The position numbers and the translations under genes were made by a program. Below are positions 24,692 through 36,335 of a DNA stretch of 64,000 nucleotides, in pieces (position 1 is the stretch's first letter; each line of letters starts with the position of its first letter). Origin of the DNA: Henckelia pumila (lineage: Eukaryota; Streptophyta; Magnoliopsida; Lamiales; Gesneriaceae); the NCBI RefSeq assembly GCF_033568475.1, contig NC_133123.1, forward strand, positions 22,678,622 to 22,742,621, in the 5' to 3' direction. The notes below the pieces were generated by a model that saw only the letters and a program-made list of their open reading frames with translations, ran no database searches and was not told where the DNA came from.

Positions 24692-25683
24692 TGATAGGAT
24701 CGGTTGAAAGTTTAAAGGAGGGTGAATATACTTTCAAGCAGTTTAGTAAAAATGTTTGAACTCGATCGGTTTAGTGACTGATTTCGAGGCTTATCTTAAT
24801 GTCAGATGTAATTTGACAAACAAAATATGTGCGGAAATATGTCAAATTAAAGATTTGAAACACTGAGTGAGTATCAGTTTAGGTTGGGTGGTGATGGTGA
24901 GTAAACTGAAATAACACAATCAATTATTTATGGATGTTCGGAGATTTCAAGCACTCCTACGTCACCCCTTCTTCCACCTCGAAATGATATCACTAGAAGA
25001 CTTTGAATTTTACAATCAATTTGCAAAAACCCCGATCCAGTTTAGGACTTAGACACTGCCTAAACAAGAACTCTTAGTACAACACCTTAGTTTCAGTCCT
25101 AGACTGATGATAGAACAGAGTGAATACAACTCGAAATCTTTAGCACAAAAATTGATCCTACAACGATCATAATAACACTTCGGCGTTTGTGCTTCGAGTT
25201 CCTTGATAAAACCTTGAGCGTGTAAAGCTTTGAGTACTCTCGTAAAATAGCAAAGCGTTTTTCGCGTGAGTAACATACTTTGATCGATCAAGTTCTCTAT
25301 TTATATCCTTTGTATTGCTAACGGTCATAAATTCAAATTGTTTTTCAGATAGGGTTTAAATTATTCCCGTTGGATTTGTCACTATCACCAACGAATTCTG
25401 GAGCCGACATTGCCCTTGGTATCGCGGAACTTCCTTCTGCAGAGTGTATCAAAGTACGGATGATCTTATCCAGAAATGGAAAGGTAACTGATGCGGGTAA
25501 ACTGATGCAGTAAGTTTAGCGAGTGTAAACTGATGGAGTTAGTTTAGCATCTCTTAGCCAGTTGAGCGCGGTCGTTGATCGTGACTTAGTTTAGTTCCGA
25601 ATATCAGTTTAGCGCTTCTTAGTTGCTCAATTAGTTTGACTTTCTTTTAAACTTTATAAACACCAAAACCAAATTTTCCAACA
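24692..25683 (-). repeat. 5' LTR of the Sirevirus element
   Basis: Starts TGATAGGATCGG and ends TTCCAACA on the plus strand; pairs with 12358-13351. Contains many CAGTTTAG or TAAACTG motifs, a feature shared with the non-coding 3' part of the element. Confidence 0.94.
25297..25305 (-). promoter_or_regulatory. TATA box in the Sirevirus 5' LTR
   Basis: Minus-strand TATAAATAG in the 5' LTR. The equivalent position in the 3' LTR is mutated, so only this LTR keeps the box. Confidence 0.65.
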
Positions 25684-26311
25684 ATTATTTTTAGCAAAAC
25701 TATAAGATTGATTTTATTTAAATATCATTGAATTTTGTAAATATATCTATGTTAATCAATATACTACGGGTTAGTTAATAAATAAAAAAAAAAGTCTAGA
25801 AAAATTATGGATGACACGTCTCACATTAAATTAAAGATAAAATATGGAATGTTAACATTTGTAATTAAATACATTCAAAATTTAATCAAAAATTTCAGCA
25901 ATGAGAGCATTGTAAGCAAAAAGAGATCGGTAAATTTTGAAAAACGAGAAATCAAAAAGAAAAGAGGATGTCCAACAAATACATTAATCGTTAACGATAC
26001 TGACATACAAGTAATTGAAGACGATAACATACCAGAATGTAAATGGGAATGATGAAATTATTGTTATTCTTTGCAAGTAAATATTTTTAGCATAAAAAAA
26101 GACCGTCTGATTAAATAATAACGATAGAAAAATTCAAATGATTGATGACGATAGTATCACAAGAATTGTTATTAAAGATCATGAAATAATGATTCTTTCA
26201 TGGAGAATACAAAAACAATGATATGAAAAATCGTTAAAGATAGAAAAATATCAAATAAAAAATAAAAAAATATTTGACGCAATAATTTAAATTAAAGTTT
26301 AGAATGCATTA
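25684..26311. other. AT-rich DNA, one unrecognised small ORF
   Basis: A plus frame at 25807-26052 (81 residues, true ATG, Lys/Ile/Asn-rich, ending IPECKWE) begins shortly after the Copia insertion site. I recognise nothing in it, and its composition simply follows the AT-rich DNA. Confidence 0.35.
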
Positions 26312-27026
26312 TCTATACTAATTATTTTTCCATAAATCAATAGTGATCAACATATAACATAGAAAATTATAAAATCATATTTAATATAATTTTATTAACA
26401 TATCTCACTTATTAACAAATAAAGAATAAATCATGCATACATGAGATAGAAAATAAGAAAAATTCATGGTACGACGAAGCATGTCATAATTTCTCAAAAT
26501 TAATAAAAAAAAATAAAAAATTTGATCGAGCTGTAATAATTAAAAAAGTTTTAATATCAATATAGTGTTAATATAAACTACAATAAACGTAACACTTATA
26601 TTTTTAAGCTTACATGAATTATTGATAATGTCTTATTTTAAACTGTTAATGTGGATGTAAAATAATCATGACCGTAAAATAATACAAACATTGAAACTGC
26701 AAGTGTTACATTGTTCGAAAATGTTGCAAATTTTTTTATTAGTTGCAATGTCGAAAATTATATTGATTATCCCAATGATATATCTAATGTCTCCACTATT
26801 TGCCATGTCAACAATATATCATTAATTACGCCTATGTGTAAAAATACGAACCATTAGATACATGATTTGAGTATTACCTTTTAGTGTAGGATCTTATTAA
26901 CCATTATTACAATGAAAATTATTTATTAACTGCGTGTTAATATCTTCTCATCTCAATTAATTTACTTAACAATATTTATCGAAAATAAAAGATGTTCTCA
27001 CGTGCATCGCACATGACTTTTACTAA
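26312..27026 (+). mobile_element. Candidate non-autonomous Helitron
   Basis: The 3' end has the Helitron pattern: a short GC-rich hairpin (CACGTGCATCGCACATG, 26999-27014) followed about 8 bases later by CTAA and then T. A 5' TC terminus preceded by A fits at 26312 (A|TCTATACTAATT). The interior is AT-rich without Rep/Hel coding. The 3' end is better supported than the 5' end. Confidence 0.5.
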
Positions 27027-27477
27027 TATATAAAAAAAATTATAACCTTACTATGAAAAAACAACTTTCCCCATACCCTACTTAAGAAAATAATATCATT
27101 AATTACAAATAAGGTTGTTACGCCTAAGCTTCCTCTCATGAATTAGAATTTTAGGGTAAAGTATTTGAAAAGAGGATAATTATTTATTAATCTATAAATT
27201 TTTTTCGAATCTATTATTCTATAAAAAGTTAGAAGAGTAAAATAGGGAATAAAAAGGTAAAATAATATATCATAATGAAAATATCGTTTTAATTTTATGT
27301 AAGGCATGTTATGCTCTCTCTAAAAGACATGGATTAAATTAATGCATATAATTTATACGGAGGATTTCGTGCAATCTTTTATATGAACGAGGTAATTCTT
27401 GAACCAGCCCAGGCTGCAAAAGGTACAAGACACAATGATCTCTGTGCAATGTTGTATCTGAGATTTTCAATGTTTTA
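27027..27477. other. Intergenic DNA, nothing recognised
   Basis: No coding frame or repeat that I can support. Confidence 0.5.
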
Positions 27478-28072
27478 GAGTACGTTTGGATTTAGAAACC
27501 AAAAGAAATATTTTTTTATTTTTTTTAAAAAAAACAATAAGTGTTTTTATTATTTCAAATGTGTTTGGATAGATTTGAAGTGCTTTTTTTTTAAAGGAAA
27601 ACTTATAATTTTATTGATTAACATCCTCCATTACAAGACTAACCAGCCAAAAATAAAATTCGTCATTCATCCAAACAAACGATGAGTGGGAATAAAAAGC
27701 AAAATGAGCCAAATTATGAGCTACGTACTTTATTAGCTGTTCTACGAACATATATTAATGCTGAGATCATAGGACTCTTCAGCCGCTCACTAATATCTGA
27801 AACAAGGACGCCGATATAACCAAGATCCTCCTGACCAGCTGTGACTGCTTTAACTGCTTTTAAAAGCACTTAATTAAGCTAAAATAAATAATTTTTTAAA
27901 AGCTCATATTTGTAGTTTCAAATGTATTTTTTAAAACTCAAATTTAAAAAAGTGATGTCAATATATTTATCCAAAAACAAAATTATTACAGATTTTACTT
28001 AAAAAATAATAATTTTAAAAACCAAATTAAAAATATTTTTAAAATAAAATACTTCTGTATCCAAACTGACCC
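27478..28072. mobile_element. Tourist-like MITE, split by a LINE fragment
   Basis: Inverted ends (GAGTACGTTTGGAT on the left; complement of ATCCAAACTGACCC on the right) lie between TTA duplications (27475-27477 and 28073-28075), the classic PIF/Harbinger target. Interior AAGTGCTTTT and AAAAGCACTT arms are separated by a 275-base LINE-derived insert. Confidence 0.75.
27583..27858 (-). mobile_element. 5'-truncated LINE (L1-type) 3' end
   Basis: The minus strand translates for about 70 codons with the hallmark of the RNase H (RVT_3) tail of plant L1 LINEs: RRTANKVAHNLAHFA, then FVWMNDEFYFWLVSLV and a stop near 27625. A short 3' UTR and an A-run (T9 at 27584-27592 on plus) follow. Truncated upstream in mid-domain, as usual for LINE copies. 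It lies inside the MITE. Confidence 0.75.
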
Positions 28073-28214
28073 TTACTAAAACTTAAAAATTAGTTCTACA
28101 GCCAGCCAATAAAGTAGGGTTTTTCAAAAACTAAACTAACGTGTTTTTTTTTGAATCAAATACGAAAACAAAAAATAATTTGCATTGTTTACCGAGTATA
28201 TACTTAACAAAATG

Positions 28215-28273
<59 letters not shown>

Positions 28274-29889
28274 TCATGAAAATAATCATAATTAAGGATA
28301 CCTTTTAAAATATATTTAAATAATTTTTCAAGATATATATATCATGAAAGTGAGGGATCAGAAACAAAGTACCGTGTAATTAAATTTTTTTGGGCCCACT
28401 CTTAAACCTGGGTCCAAGACGATAGCGCAACTCGATTCATATCAGGTTAAGTCTAGCGATGTGAATGGCACGTTTCATACACATTTATGCAATAGTATAA
28501 TATTGTAAGAGTCCATAGTAACCGTTTCGGTCATTATAATGATTAATGTACAAAAATACCTCTATCATTTTCACTAAAAAAATTAGAAATACGCAAAAGA
28601 AAAAATTAGTAACCGTATCACACACACGATGTGTGTGAGTTTCTCCTATTTTTAAATTAATTGTCGAAATATATTTATATAATTTTCTAAATTCGAAAGA
28701 TATTTTTGCTTAAGCTCGACCTAATCCGACCGCTTTTGATAGCATATAAAAAGAAAAAAGACAATTTTTTAGGACTCACTGTGTTCGTCTCATAATAGCC
28801 CAACAACATCACATGACCACCTTATGGGCAAACTAAATAGTCCCTTGAACATTAGAAACACACTTTTTGGAGAAATTCTTTTTTTCTTGTAAGGCTATAA
28901 AATCCACATCCAAAATCAAAAAAAGATTGCGTTTGCTCCCCATTTTAAATTAAAATAAAAAAAAATCGAATATCTCATTTAACCCACTAATAAATAATGG
29001 GAATGAGACTTAAAAGAGAATAAATTATGAATCGTTTTTTTCTTTTTCTTCTTAGGATCGACAAGTTGTAACAAAATTGCATAGTCTTTTTTATATAAGT
29101 ACTTATTATAATATCTTATTATTTATTTAATAAAATAAAATCATGTAAGTCAATTATAAATCACATTTGGTGATATATATTTAAAAAATACATTTAGCAA
29201 CTTATCAAATGATTGTACGATGAATTATTATGAACTGATGTAATGTTTTAATCTTTTTACTCACATTTTCTTGATATAAATTATATTTTTGTGATTTTAT
29301 GTTAATTGTGTCCACTAATGAAGTCATATTTTTATTTTTACATGGATTAGAATTTTCTAAGCCTCTATTTTATATATATATATATATATTGAGCTCGTAT
29401 CCTTTTATTTTTAAAATTGGATCAACGAAATATTGAAAAATTGGACTAAATTGAATATATGAAAAATAAAGTAAAAAAACTTGGTCACCCGAGCAATTGT
29501 TCGGGCAGAGCCAACGTACACGTTGTTCCTGCCTAGATTGTGCCCCCTAAATAGAATTTTTGGTTCCGTTCCGTTCCTGATGTTTCGAGCCCACGCCCCC
29601 ATGACATTAATTAAGCTCGTAAGCATCGCAATTCAAAGAGTGTAAGTTCTCAAATAATATATACTTTTTGATTAAAAAAAAAATGGATCTTATTAATATT
29701 TTGTATTTTTACTTTTGCGATGTGAGACTCAAATCTTGTTTGGGATTAATTCATCGTGTGTACTCGTTTGCCCCACCTTTGTTCTGCAAGAAGATGGTGC
29801 CATTCCATCACCATGTTAGTTGTTTGCACCTGTGGACCTCCTCTTTCTTTGTCTTCGGACATATATAACTTCGGATCTTATTTGATTTT
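28073..29889. other. AT-rich intergenic DNA with (AT)n tract
   Basis: Contains an (AT)n run at 28216-28268 and a GC-richer patch at 29490-29610 with no recognisable product. A Helitron-like hairpin at 28618-28640 is discussed among rejected items. Confidence 0.5.
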
Positions 29890-30369
29890 GGAAAAAATGC
29901 TATTTTGGTCTTTTATGCTTGTCGATTTTGGTTCTCTATACTGTCAAATTATTTTATTCTTAGCATGCTATATCTTGGATTTTTTTTAAAAAAATTTTTT
30001 GGTCGTTTTAATCATTTTTCGCGCATGTCACTGATCATTAAAAACGTTGACATGTGACCGACATGCATGGTATTGAATCCATGGTTGATATGTGGACGAA
30101 ATGGAACGAGAATGATCGTTGACTCGTTGTCGCGTTAAAAGTTTCAGAGTAAAACGAAATTTTAGTCATTTTTCCGACGTGGCGCTGATGTGGCACCAAT
30201 TCATTGCTGATGTGGAGCTGACGTGTACAGTGCCACGTAAGCATTTTCGAATAAAAAAGACCGAAATTGCCAAAAATCAGAACATGCAGGACTAAAACTG
30301 AAATGTGAAAACATAGAGGACCAAAATCGCAAAGTGACAAACATGAAGAACTAAATTTGCAATTTTTCC
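29890..30369. mobile_element. TIR element, ~60-bp inverted ends
   Basis: The left end (GGAAAAAATGC then TTTTGGTC, GTCGATTTTGGTTCTCTAT) matches the reverse complement of the right end ending near 30369 (CAATTTTTCC). The interior includes GC-richer sequence with repeated GACGTG(G/T) and GATGTGG(C/A) phrases. Non-coding. Looks like a Mutator-like MITE family common in plants; target duplication not resolved. Confidence 0.65.
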
Positions 30370-33300
30370 TAAAAAAATAATTATTAAATTAAAAAAATCA
30401 GTATATAGAATTAATGTGACTGATATTTTGGCAAAATAAATGGTGTCAAGGTGCTAAAATTATTTTAAAACATTAAAATTTCTTAATGAAACAAAGGTAA
30501 TTAACTAGAAGAAATTCCGACTAGTTGAGGGGGCTCCGTCTCTGGCTAACATGGACATGGTTTGCAAATAACTATGTTACTTTGAAGTTTTATGTAATGT
30601 GAATCAAAAAATTGCAGTTACTGGTTCTGTATCATCATTTTTTTTTAAAAAAAACAAAAATTAGAAACAAAAACAAAAAAAACCAGAGGTATACAAGACT
30701 AAAACTCACTTTTGGAGTTATACAAGTTTTTCTTTTACTTTAGGCTGCAAAAGTGTATTAAGATTTAGGCTTTTTTTTTTTTTTTTTTTTTTTTGGGTTA
30801 AAAGGGAGTTTGCATGACACTTTATTTTTCACATGATCAGCCTTGTCCAGAATAGTGCCAAAAGAACAAAAGCAAAATAGTACTATTTTCTTAATTTGAG
30901 GTATCATTATCATTATCTTTGTGTTTCTAATGCAACAAGTCCTTTTCAAAGACATGATAAAAATAGGTAAATAATCACACTTTAAAAAATAGTGGAAAAT
31001 GTATGAAAAGCAGCTACACTTTAACCTAATTGTAGCAATAATGATCATAATATATATCCTCAATGGTTTTGCCGGTTTTGTGTAGCTAGGTATGATTGAG
31101 CCAAGCAGTTCAGACCGATCAAAACTCCATTCGAGTACATGATTTTAACCGAGTTTGAGTCGAGTAAGTAAGGTGCCATTTTACATCTAATTCGAATATG
31201 GTATTTCAAGCTTGAGCTCGAGCTATATTTAATTTCGTCGTTATTTTGTTATATTTATATGCTTTGAATTACAAGTTTTCACTTACTTTATATATATATA
31301 TGTATGTATGTATGAAAGAAGAAAGAAGAACGGAATACGAATTGCGATTAAAAAGGCTACCAACCTAAAAGGAATATTTTTGTTTAAAAAGGATAAAGTG
31401 CATTTTTTTTATAAATCAAATCATATAATTTTTTTGGGGAAAGATCTCAAAGTGATAGTCTAATCGAATATATATGTGTCGATATCATATTGGACCATAT
31501 TCAGTGGAAACCATTTGAATATTTTTTTTGATTGAATAAAGATTTCAATTTTTTGATTGATTTGGCATAAACTTGGCTATGTTCTATGAATATTTATAGA
31601 TATTTTATTTAAATATTTTCATGCCTTATTTCATCGGGTTGCACTTGCGTATAAATGACTACTTATCATGCATTTATTGGGAACAGCTGGTATCAAATCG
31701 TGCATTCATTGTTAAACGGGGAGATATGATTATAAGACTCTGGTTATATTTATTTTTAATAAATAATAAATATTAAAATCGCTAAGAGTGAAATATTATA
31801 AAAGATAGTTTCTACTTCTACTAGGCATAATTGTGGAATCCACAATGAAGGAAGAGAATCTTTAAACATAATTAAGTTTATATTGCGGGAAGCATATGTG
31901 ACATCTTGATTTGATATGGAAAAATGGGAGTTTATATGAATGGAAGGTCTAAATTCTTCTGTCTTTTGGTTAGTTTGTACTTTATAAATTATATATATAT
32001 TTCGCGTTATAAAGTAAACTATTAATCCACATGGATCTCATAATGCATGTATATAAAAAAAAATGATGACAAAATTTGAAATTTATCTCGTAAATTTATA
32101 ATTTAATTAGTCAAATTTTGATCTTATTCAATATACATACATATACATATTCTTATTTTTATCCAAGTGTGAAGTCCATAAATAAAACACTATTGATAAT
32201 CGGACTAAAAATAAAATAAGAATTATTAATTTATTATACGAAGGTCAATTTTTTTATCAATTAGAATATAAAAAAATTTGTATATTTCAACTTTAATTTG
32301 AGGGGGAAATTTTGGCGTATACTATCATATTTTATGTCGTCGACAACAACTCGGACTTTATCCCACTAAAATACACAATTGCCCAATAAAATGTGTTGTA
32401 AACCATTAGATTAACGCAATACTTTGCAAACCACGCTAGACAGATAAATTGCATAGGAAAAGCTTTGTGCAACAGGCTAATACAAAAAGTGTTGATAAGA
32501 AAAATTGAACATCTGGCTACTGGATTAAAATAAAGTGGAGGTATATAATTAGATAACGAAAAAAGCACCAACAAATTTCAAATTAATCTCCATCGTTTTC
32601 ATTTTCATTTCCAAATACACATCCACTACATTAAGTTTAGGGGAATGGGTTTGTGGATTCGATTTTTATTTTGATGCTCCAATTTGATGGAGTCGAAAAT
32701 CCTGGGTCTGTCACTGTCTATTATAATATAATCCAATTAATAATGTGATCTAACAATAATGAAGGAATCATTCATATCTAGTGAAATTCTTTTATATGTT
32801 GTGTTCTTCATTTTGTTTGTGGGGCCGGGTCATGCTAAGAGTTCCACTATTGTCTATTGTGATGTTAACATCGCACCAAAAGGCTTCAAATTAACCATAT
32901 TTTATTATGCACCAAGTAAAATACACAATCATAGTTAATCCCTGTTCAATTATAAATTTACGTAAGTTTCAACGTGTAGCTTTTCTCATCTAGCAGAAAT
33001 AAAACATAATTCGTGTAAAAAAAAATGGGAAAATTGCATTTCTCGTCCCGTAGATTTATCTCTTTGCAACTTTGATTTATAGTTTTGTCAAAATGATTTT
33101 TGGTTTTACGTATTTCAATTTTTTTGATAATTTTACTCTTTTTTAATTTTCCGGGATATCTGATATTGTACTATTCACATGTGACTATATGAGTGTTAGA
33201 TCAACGTGTTCAGCATCAAATCTAATATTGAAAATAAAGAAAATAAAAATAATAATTGGTTAAGACTAAAATTTTACGACTTAAAGGATTGAAATTTTGA

Positions 33301-34779
33301 AGATATATAGATATATAAGACCAAAGTTACGAAAAAAAAAATTTAATAAAAATATTTGCGATAAAATTACTTTCATAATGAAATATAACTTGATCGTCAT
33401 TTTAGATCAGATTGGTTTGAAAATGAAATAATATAGCGATGCATTCACCAGTGAGAAGTCGTAGATAAACACGAAAAATTAGAGATCGTTTATAGGTCTA
33501 GACCAATGCTCTACATACACTATTTTGATATTGATACATTGCCCGGCTCGAGCCTACAAATACTCACATGCATATCGAACCATCCATTCGATCCCATAGA
33601 TGGATAAATAGGGAAAGTTGTCTGGTTCCTAGAATGATACACTGTGACACTATACAAATTGGGGCTTAATTTTATAACATTATCCACGACAAGATTGATG
33701 GCAAAATTGTTGTGTTTTAATTTGGTAACATATAGTTGCTCCAATGGTACACCCTTGTAGCATTGTGGGGAAACAAATATGGCCACTTGAAAAGACTATC
33801 ATATGGAACACAAAATATCTCCGGATACCCTACCTACCTAGCTAGTCAAGATCCATCCATCCATCTTCATATATAATATTAATATATGAAATCTAGATCC
33901 AATATACTAATTAACTAATTCCATATGTTACAATTGATACTATACGTTTTCTATGAGTGACTTGAAGTTCGTCATGTCATGACTGACTTTAAAAGCTCAA
34001 AAAACAATAAAAATAGTCAAATTATATATATATATATACTTGCACGCACAAGTACAAAAACTTCGACGGAGACCGTTTTATCAGTGAATTTTGAATTTGT
34101 GAAATGGATCTTAAACCGGGCAAAGATTGCCTAATTTTTCACAATATAGAAGATCAAATTTTGAAGAGAGAACTATATGTTCTTAAAACAAATTTGTTTC
34201 GCACATGCTGCTCACGGGATATGGCAATCGTCGACCAAGATATATAGAACGACTTCCAACTTGTAATAGTAGCTACAAATCAAAAGTTCAAAAGCCAGAA
34301 ATTAATATAAATTTCTTTTTGGTAAGGAAAAAGGAAGACTCTTCAGTAGGAATGCAAGTGTGATTTAAAAAAATCTGAACATAATTGATCAAATTAAAAT
34401 GACTTGGATCTCCAGTTTTTAATGTTTGTTCTCTGTAGGGGCATGTTTCTTGATCGTTGAATGGCGTGTTTCTTTGTCCAAAAAATTGATTCAAAACATC
34501 AAAAGACACCAATCAGATGAATGAATTTCAGAAAACTCGAAAATAGTATACAATTAAACATCTACTGTTTTCGTTCGAGTTCCATTTACTTAATTACAAT
34601 TCATTAAACCTTAAAATTCCAAAAATATATTGATCCAAATAGCACATACACTTTTTTCTGGTATATGTATCACATATGCTAAAGTTGCAATTTGATGAAC
34701 GAATTTAAAGTCAGAGATTTCAAATATGTAGATCGTTTAGCAAAATCCACTTAACAATGTGTTTTATATCTCAACTCGT
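30370..34779. other. AT-rich intergenic DNA, one odd exon-like frame
   Basis: Mostly AT-rich with a T26 homopolymer at 30769-30794. The minus frame 33786-33520 (about 88 residues, no ATG start) ends FPIYPSMGSNGWFDMHVSI...GNVSISK and looks like real protein, preceded by a possible acceptor (TTTTCAAG), so it may be a stranded last exon. I cannot name it. Confidence 0.4.
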
Positions 34780-34917
34780 TGTTATGGATCATTATAGCGG
34801 ATTTTAAATTCACATAATGTAATCTCGTTGCAGAATAACGTTTCAAATACTCAATCATTTAATCACAATCCTCCATTCTTATCCATTAGTTTGTTTCGCT
34901 CTATAAATATTCTCGAA

Positions 34918-35100
34918 AACTCATGTGAGACGGTCTCACGAGTCAATTTTGTGAGACGGATCTCCTACTTAGGTCATCCATTAAAAAAATATTATTTTTC
35001 ATGTAAAAAATATTACTTTTATTGTAAATATAGATAAGATTGATCTGTTTCACGAATAATGATCTGTCATCCGTGAGATCATCTCACATGAGACCTACTC
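34918..35100. mobile_element. GAGACGGTCTCAC MITE, copy 1
   Basis: Ends with the self-complementary phrase GTGAGACGGTCTCAC on the left and a mirrored GTGAGATCATCTCACATGAG on the right; the interior holds GTGAGACGGATCTC and an AT-rich core. Same family as 35358-35524 and 55231-55390. Very common family in Lamiales sequence, from memory. Confidence 0.7.
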
Positions 35101-35357
35101 ATTAATATTAATATTTGTGGGAGATTTTTCTAGGCATAATCTAATCTTCATTGCATAATCTCATTACAAGTCTCTCCTCATATGCATAATTTCATCATAA
35201 TCTTACTTTTTTTTTATTGTTTATGTATCATTATAGTGGATTTTAAATCCACATAATGTAATCTTGTTGCAGAGTAATGTTTCAAATACTCAATCATTTA
35301 ATCCAAATCCCCAATTCTTATCCATTAGTTTGTTTTGCTCTATAAATATTTTCGAAA

Positions 35358-35524
35358 ACTCGTGTGAGACGATCTCACGAGTCAATTTTGTGAGAAATGA
35401 TCTCCTACTTGAGTCATCCATTAAAAAATATTATTTTTCATGTCAAAAATATTATTTTTATTGTAAATATGGATAAGATTGATCTGTTTCATATCCGTGA
35501 AACTATTTCACATGAGACCTACTC
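35358..35524. mobile_element. GAGACGGTCTCAC MITE, copy 2
   Basis: Duplicate of the copy in the first tandem unit (GTGAGACGATCTCAC at its left end), with about 16 bases missing near its right end. It was probably copied with the 439-bp segment rather than inserted separately. Confidence 0.7.
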
Positions 35525-35779
35525 ATTAATATTATATTAATATTTGTGGGAGATTTCGCTAGGCATAAAGTTGTTATAATCTAATCTTCATTGCATAATC
35601 TCATTACAAGTCTCTCCTCATATGCATAATTTCATCATAATCTTACTTTTTTTTATTTTTGAGTCACATAATTTTAATTTTTGATTCTCATATTATATCC
35701 ATATATAATCTCATCATAATTTAATTTTTTGATTCATTACAATCCCAAAATTTTAATGGATTATAGTAATGAGTATGCC

Positions 35780-35890
35780 TATAAATAGTGACATTTGAGG
35801 AGTCTCTTTGCACACAAGCTAATAAAAATCTAGAAAGATTTAATACACAAATATCATCCCGAGTTTGCTCGAACATCTCAATGGCCGGAG
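35780..35890 (+). promoter_or_regulatory. Orphan promoter and first exon
   Basis: A canonical TATA box (TATAAATAG, 35780-35788) is followed by a leader-like stretch and ATGGCCGGAG (35881-35890), then a consensus donor GTAAGT (35891). This is the layout of a gene start with a very short first coding exon, yet no following exon is recognisable before the GA 20-oxidase 650 bases away. It may be a remnant, an alternative 5' exon, or a non-coding transcript. Confidence 0.35.
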
Positions 35891-36328
35891 GTAAGTTTGA
35901 TCTTCGTCAATTTTAATTTATCCAATTTAAGAACATGATTTTCTCATACACTCACAAACAATTTATAATTTCGATTCATTTTCTGAATGATCAACCAAAA
36001 TGCATTTTTCAGATATATCTTATATATTAATGTCTATTTAAAAAAAATTAATATTTCATATAACCCAAAAATTAAATTTTTAGGGTACCCCGAAATATAA
36101 GGCTAATCAATCATGCATTCCTTAATTACCACCAAAAGAAACGCCAAAAGCCATCAAGGAATGCCCACCTTCCAAATTTTCACACAAAATTAATAATTAA
36201 TGCACGATGGACCAAATCATAATTTCCTCAAGATTAGGTGTCTCTTTTCGAAAAAAAATCTCACCAAGCCCTTCCATGCAAATTAACTACCTTTTTGTTG
36301 TTTATGTTGGGGACACCACGAGGGAGAC
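35891..36328. other. Upstream region of the GA 20-oxidase gene
   Basis: No coding region seen. Contains the presumptive proximal promoter of the downstream gene. Confidence 0.45.
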
Positions 36329-36335
36329 TATAAAG
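36329..36335 (+). promoter_or_regulatory. Probable TATA box of GA20ox
   Basis: TATAAAG at 36329, about 210 bases before the start codon, would give a 5' UTR of about 180 nt. A TATATATATA run at 36483-36492 is closer but would leave a very short leader. Confidence 0.4.

Larger units (their letters stand above)
12358..25683 (-). mobile_element. Sirevirus-type Ty1/Copia retrotransposon, full length but decayed
   Basis: Two direct repeats of 994 and 992 bases bound the element, both starting TG and ending CA on the plus strand. The flanks are ATTGT (12353-12357) and ATTAT (25684-25688), a 5-bp target duplication with one change. Reading on the minus strand the order is 5' LTR, Met-initiator PBS, gag with zinc knuckle and a long C-terminal extension, protease, integrase, RT, RNase H, env-like region, purine tract, 3' LTR. 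The integrase-before-RT order makes it Copia; the extended gag, env-like region and long 3' part point to the Sirevirus lineage. Total is 13.3 kb, or 12.0 kb without the nested solo LTR. The LTRs differ at roughly 5 percent of positions over the first ~280 bases by eye, so the insertion is not recent. Confidence 0.93.
34780..35658. repeat. Two-copy tandem duplication, 439-bp unit
   Basis: Copy 1 (about 34780-35218) and copy 2 (about 35219-35658) align throughout with point differences and a short deletion near the end of the MITE in copy 2. Landmarks such as CATTATAG(C/T)GGATTTTAAAT, TTTCAAATACTCAATCATTTAATC and GTGGGAGATTT repeat at a constant 439-base offset early on. It lies just upstream of the orphan promoter at 35780. 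Confidence 0.9.

Noticed and set aside
28606-28640. Helitron-like hairpin (CACACACGATGTGTGTG) with CTAA on the minus strand
   Set aside because: The hairpin-to-CTAA layout fits, but I could not find a 5' TC terminus of the same family to the right.
33030-33345. Possible TIR element similar to 29890-30369
   Set aside because: Only the first dozen bases of the arms match; inverted repeat too weak.
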